In this document: piece after piece, positions 4,254 through 7,015 of the stretch
Layout of the letters: each line of letters starts with the position of its first letter
Numbering within the stretch: position 1 is the first letter of the stretch
NCBI GenBank assembly: GCA_902494935.1
Contig: CABUVH010000103.1
Location: forward strand, 1-7,015
Direction of reading: 5' to 3'
Length of the DNA: 7,015 nucleotides
From: an uncultured Collinsella sp.
GTDB lineage: Bacteria; Actinomycetota; Coriobacteriia; Coriobacteriales; Coriobacteriaceae
Notes under the pieces: generated by a model
The model's input: the letters and a program-made list of their open reading frames with translations, nothing else
Told to the model about the DNA's origin: nothing
The model's database searches: none
Position numbers and translations under genes: made by a program

Positions 4254-6767
4254 CTATAGATAGCGGCCGGTAATGCTCTTGGAGCAGGCCGCGATGTCGC
4301 CCGGCGTGCCGGCGCAGACGATTTGCCCGCCCGCGTCGCCACCGCCCGGGCCCATGTCGATCACGTAATCGGCGTTACGGATAAGGTCAAGATCGTGTTC
4401 GATCACGATAACCGTGGCGCCCTTGGCAACGAGGCCGTCAAACACGCTCAGCAACACCTGAACATCGAGCGGATGCAGTCCGATCGTGGGCTCGTCGAAC
4501 ACGAATACGGCATCATCCTGCACGCGTCCCATCTCGCTCGCGAGCTTAAGACGCTGCGCCTCGCCGCCCGAAAGCGCCGGCGTGGGCTCACCGAGCGTGA
4601 GATAACCCAATCCCAGGTCGTGCAAGGTCTGCAAGCGCGTCTGGACTTTCTTGAGCCCCAGTGTGGCGTCGATGGCCTCGTCAACACTCATGTCCATAAG
4701 CTGCGGCAACGTAAGCAGACTCCCGTCCTTGCCCTCGCGATGGATATGCGAAGCCGCGTCTGCATAACGTGATCCACGACATGCCGGGCAGACGATCTCG
4801 ACGTCGGGCAAAAACTGCACGTCGAGCGATATCGAGCCCGTGCCATCGCACGTAGGGCAGCGCAAGGCGCCAGTGTTGTAGCTAAAGGCACCCGCCTTGT
4901 AGCCGGCTGCTTTGGCCTCGGACGTACGGGCGAAGGCGCGACGCAGCTCGTCATGAATGTCGGCATAAGTCGCCACTGTCGAGCGCACGTTGGCGCCGAT
5001 AGGCGTAGCGTCAATCAGGTTTGCGCGGGCAATGCCTTCGGCATCGACCCAGCGCACATGTTTTGGCAGGCGCTCGCCGGCTGCCTGCGCCTTAAGCGCC
5101 GGGATGAGCGTCTCGAGCACCAACGTCGTCTTGCCCGAACCCGAAACGCCCGTAACCGCAACAAGGCGGCCGCGCGGGATATCAACTTCGAGCGGCTTGA
5201 CGGTATGGATGGCATCGGTTGCCATGCGAATATGCCCCTGGTCGAACATTTCCTCGTCAGTCACCTGCGGACGCAAGCGCTTGGACTCTGCGCGCAAAAA
5301 CGGAGCGATGCGGCTGCCCTGCGATTGTTCGAGCTCGTCCACCGTGCCAGCGGCAATCACATTACCGCCGCCTGCTCCGGCAACGGGGCCCATCTCGACC
5401 AGATAGTCGGCTTCCGCCAGTACGCGCGTATCGTGGTCGACAACAACCACGGTGTTGCCGTCATCCACCAGATCGCGCATCACACCCACCAAGCCGTCGA
5501 CATTGGCAGGATGCAAGCCGATCGAGGGCTCGTCCAGCACATAGAGCACGCCCGTCGATCGATTGCGCACCACGCGAGCAAGCTGCACACGCTGGCGCTC
5601 ACCCGTGGAAAGCGTGGCACCGGCGCGATCGAGTGAAAGGTAATCGAGACCCAGGTCGACCAGACGACGGGCCGTGCTCAAAAACGAATCGCAGATATCC
5701 GTCGCCATGGGCTGCATCTCGGCCGGCAAGGATGCGGGCACCCCGCGCACCCACTCAATCGCCTCGCCCAGCGTCATGGCCGCCGCCTGCGCCAGATTGA
5801 TACCGCGCACCTGGGGCTGGCGCGCAGCCTCGGAAAGACGCGTACCACCACAGTCGCGGCATGGCCCCTCGCGCAAAAAGCGCGCAACGCGTTTGAGGCC
5901 CTTGTCGTCCTTAACCTTGGCGAGCGCATTCTCGACGGTATAGACGGCGTTGTAATAGGTGAAGTCGAGCGGCGTGGCGCCCTCGCCGTTTTTGGGAACG
6001 TAGAGAATGTGCTTTTTAACCGCCGGACCATGGAACACGATGTCGCGCTCTTGAGGCGTGAGCTGGTTAAACGGCACGTCGGTGCGCACGCCCATCTCGC
6101 CGGCCACCTGCTTCATGAGATCCCACATGAGCGTGCCCCAAGGAAGCACCGCGCCTTCGTTGATGGTCTTTGACTCGTCGGGCACCAGGCTCGCCTCGTC
6201 CACCTCGCGCATGACACCGGTGCCGCCGCAGGTAGGGCACGCACCGCCGCTGTTAAAGGCAAGGTCCTCGGCACTCGGCGCGTAGAACTCGCGGCCGCAT
6301 GTCGGACACGTGAGCGACAGGCCCGCAGCCACGTTAAGGCTCGGCTCCACACGCGCCCCGCAATGCGGGCACACGTGATGGGCGCAACGGCTAAAGAGTA
6401 GACGCAGGCTATTGTTGAGCTCGGTCATGGTACCAAAGGTCGAGCGCACGCCCGGTACGCTGGGGCGCTGATGTAATGCGAGCGCCGCTGGCACGTGCAG
6501 CACCTCGTCCACCTGGGCGTGCTCGGCCTGCGTCAGACGACGGCGGGTATAGGTGCTGAGCGCCTCCAGATAGCGGCGCGAGCCCTCGGCATAAAGAACC
6601 CCGAGTGCCAGCGAACTCTTGCCCGAACCCGACACGCCGGCAATGCCCACGAGCTTTCCCAGCGGAATATCGATATCGATGTCTTTGAGGTTATGGACGC
6701 GCGCGCCACGCACCTCGATAGCCTGCGGGTTCATCTTCTGTTCCGTCACCTTTATCACCCTACTCAT
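4254..6767 (-). CDS. UvrA-like twin-ABC ATPase lacking the UvrB-binding domain (class II, UvrA2-type)
   Basis: Soluble ABC ATPase of the excinuclease UvrA family, 837 residues against about 940 for canonical UvrA. Two nucleotide-binding halves are complete. Half one has Walker A GVSGSGKSS at 44-52, signature LSTGERQR at 386-393, Walker B VLDEPSIGLH at 410-419 and H445. Half two has Walker A GVSGSGKTT at 540-548, signature LSGGEAQR at 732-739, Walker B VFDEPTIGLH at 756-765 and H791. Zinc sites are C154/C157/C177/C180 and C637/C640/C660/C663, both C-x2-C-x19-C-x2-C, with extra CxxC pairs at 133/136 and 303/306. Only 17 residues separate C136 from C154, where canonical UvrA carries the UvrB-binding region of more than 100 residues. 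The protein thus matches UvrA2/DrrC-like members, linked elsewhere to DNA-damage tolerance or drug self-resistance. Start options are ATG 6767 (overlapping the upstream gene by 8 bases), GTG 6749 (best ribosome site) and ATG 6734 (where homology begins). Confidence 0.92.
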   Translation of the reverse strand: MSRVIKVTEQKMNPQAIEVRGARVHNLKDIDIDIPLGKLVGIAGVSGSGKSSLALGVLYAEGSRRYLEALSTYTRRRLTQAEHAQVDEVLHVPAALALHQRPSVPGVRSTFGTMTELNNSLRLLFSRCAHHVCPHCGARVEPSLNVAAGLSLTCPTCGREFYAPSAEDLAFNSGGACPTCGGTGVMREVDEASLVPDESKTINEGAVLPWGTLMWDLMKQVAGEMGVRTDVPFNQLTPQERDIVFHGPAVKKHILYVPKNGEGATPLDFTYYNAVYTVENALAKVKDDKGLKRVARFLREGPCRDCGGTRLSEAARQPQVRGINLAQAAAMTLGEAIEWVRGVPASLPAEMQPMATDICDSFLSTARRLVDLGLDYLSLDRAGATLSTGERQRVQLARVVRNRSTGVLYVLDEPSIGLHPANVDGLVGVMRDLVDDGNTVVVVDHDTRVLAEADYLVEMGPVAGAGGGNVIAAGTVDELEQSQGSRIAPFLRAESKRLRPQVTDEEMFDQGHIRMATDAIHTVKPLEVDIPRGRLVAVTGVSGSGKTTLVLETLIPALKAQAAGERLPKHVRWVDAEGIARANLIDATPIGANVRSTVATYADIHDELRRAFARTSEAKAAGYKAGAFSYNTGALRCPTCDGTGSISLDVQFLPDVEIVCPACRGSRYADAASHIHREGKDGSLLTLPQLMDMSVDEAIDATLGLKKVQTRLQTLHDLGLGYLTLGEPTPALSGGEAQRLKLASEMGRVQDDAVFVFDEPTIGLHPLDVQVLLSVFDGLVAKGATVIVIEHDLDLIRNADYVIDMGPGGGDAGGQIVCAGTPGDIAACSKSITGRYL
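6754..6761 (-). promoter_or_regulatory. Ribosome-binding site candidate favouring a GTG start at 6749
   Basis: Read on the minus strand, AGGGTGAT is followed by AAAG and then GTG at 6749-6747. GGTGAT is complementary to the 3' end of 16S rRNA, whereas no comparable site precedes the ATG at 6767. Using this start would shorten the UvrA-like protein by six residues. The site abuts the stop codon of the upstream ATPase gene, which fits termination-reinitiation coupling. Confidence 0.4.
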
Positions 6768-7015
6768 GCCATATAACTCGATCGCGAATGTACGCGCCCA
6801 GCATGGGCACGGTAAACCGGACGAGGCCGTATCCGGCAGCCTCGATGACGCGCTCGCGAATCAGGCTTGCGCGATATTTACTCGCCCAGCTTTGGGTGCG
6901 GTCGCAGCGCTCAATGATGTCCGCCATGCGCGTCGGCTTGCCCCCGTCAACTGCCATGGCCTCGATAAATAGGCGCTGCGGACTGTGCAGCCCGTAATAC
7001 AGAGGCGCGTCAACC
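6760..7015 (-). CDS. C-terminal part of a second AAA/winged-helix ATPase, runs off the window edge
   Basis: The reading frame is open from the right edge to the TAG at 6762-6760, giving 84 visible residues. An ATG at 6957 lies inside the domain and is unlikely to be the real start, because homology continues upstream of it (LHSPQRLFIEAM). The segment aligns along its length with the winged-helix end of the ATPase at 3114-4214. Shared features are F-I-x-A-M versus FLIAM, AD-x-x-ER, S-x-YR in the recognition helix, and GLV-x-F-x-x-P followed by Y near the end. The Walker motifs must lie beyond the window and cannot be checked, so an intact ATPase is inferred. Its last codons overlap the first codons of the UvrA-like gene (ATGAGTAG), implying one operon in which this ATPase comes first. 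Confidence 0.8.
   Translation of the reverse strand, partial: VDAPLYYGLHSPQRLFIEAMAVDGGKPTRMADIIERCDRTQSWASKYRASLIRERVIEAAGYGLVRFTVPMLGAYIRDRVIWHE

Noticed and set aside
4953..5636. 227-codon open frame on the plus strand
   Set aside because: It is antisense to the UvrA-like gene in a region encoding conserved ABC and linker motifs, and has no motif of its own.
6760..6957. Stand-alone 65-residue protein beginning at ATG 6957
   Set aside because: The frame stays open to the window edge and homology to the other ATPase continues upstream of that ATG, so this is the end of a larger gene.

Overview
The window is a GC-rich bacterial chromosome segment with tightly packed genes, good Shine-Dalgarno sites and short intergenic gaps. 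Gene content and protein style suggest a Coriobacteriia gut actinobacterium, Collinsella-like. The evidence is an actinobacterial 'NPF..P.FGE.P...AGR' AAA-type ATPase in at least two copies, a UvrA-like protein of the short class, and dispersed GACAAAGGG palindromes. The genus is an inference from recalled family resemblance, not from a search.

Left part (1-2274, + strand): an extended -10 promoter precedes a flavodoxin-fold NAD(P)H/FMN oxidoreductase with an Isf-like cysteine cluster (77-700). Fifteen bases later comes a small Spx/ArsC-fold protein that has lost the family's catalytic cysteine (716-1057). These two probably form a redox-themed operon. After an 86-base gap is a CobW/COG0523 GTPase, a probable metal chaperone (1144-2274), closed by a near-perfect rho-independent terminator (2314-2348).

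Middle (2370-4250, + strand): trmL encodes a tRNA wobble 2'-O-methyltransferase carrying an unusual acidic insertion of about 45 residues. Its stop codon lies inside a perfect 15-bp palindrome. An AT-rich 144-base gap with a possible operator leads to a AAA-type ATPase with a C-terminal winged helix (3114-4214). A second, related palindrome (4221-4250) follows it. The two palindromes share the core GACAAAGGG, differ by a compensatory base-pair change, and bracket the ATPase gene.

Right part (4254-7015, - strand): a UvrA-like twin-ABC ATPase lacks the UvrB-binding domain (class II, UvrA2-type). It is convergent with the ATPase gene. Its start overlaps by 8 bases the 3' end of another gene, which runs off the right edge. 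The visible C-terminus of that gene (84 residues) is clearly homologous to the C-terminus of the ATPase at 3114-4214. So two paralogous AAA/winged-helix ATPases sit on either side of a UvrA2-type protein, one of them translationally linked to it. This is the most unusual arrangement in the window. Whether it is a functional system or an accident of neighbourhood cannot be decided from the sequence alone.

No tRNA, rRNA, CRISPR array, insertion sequence or transposase was found. No gap between genes exceeds 150 bases.
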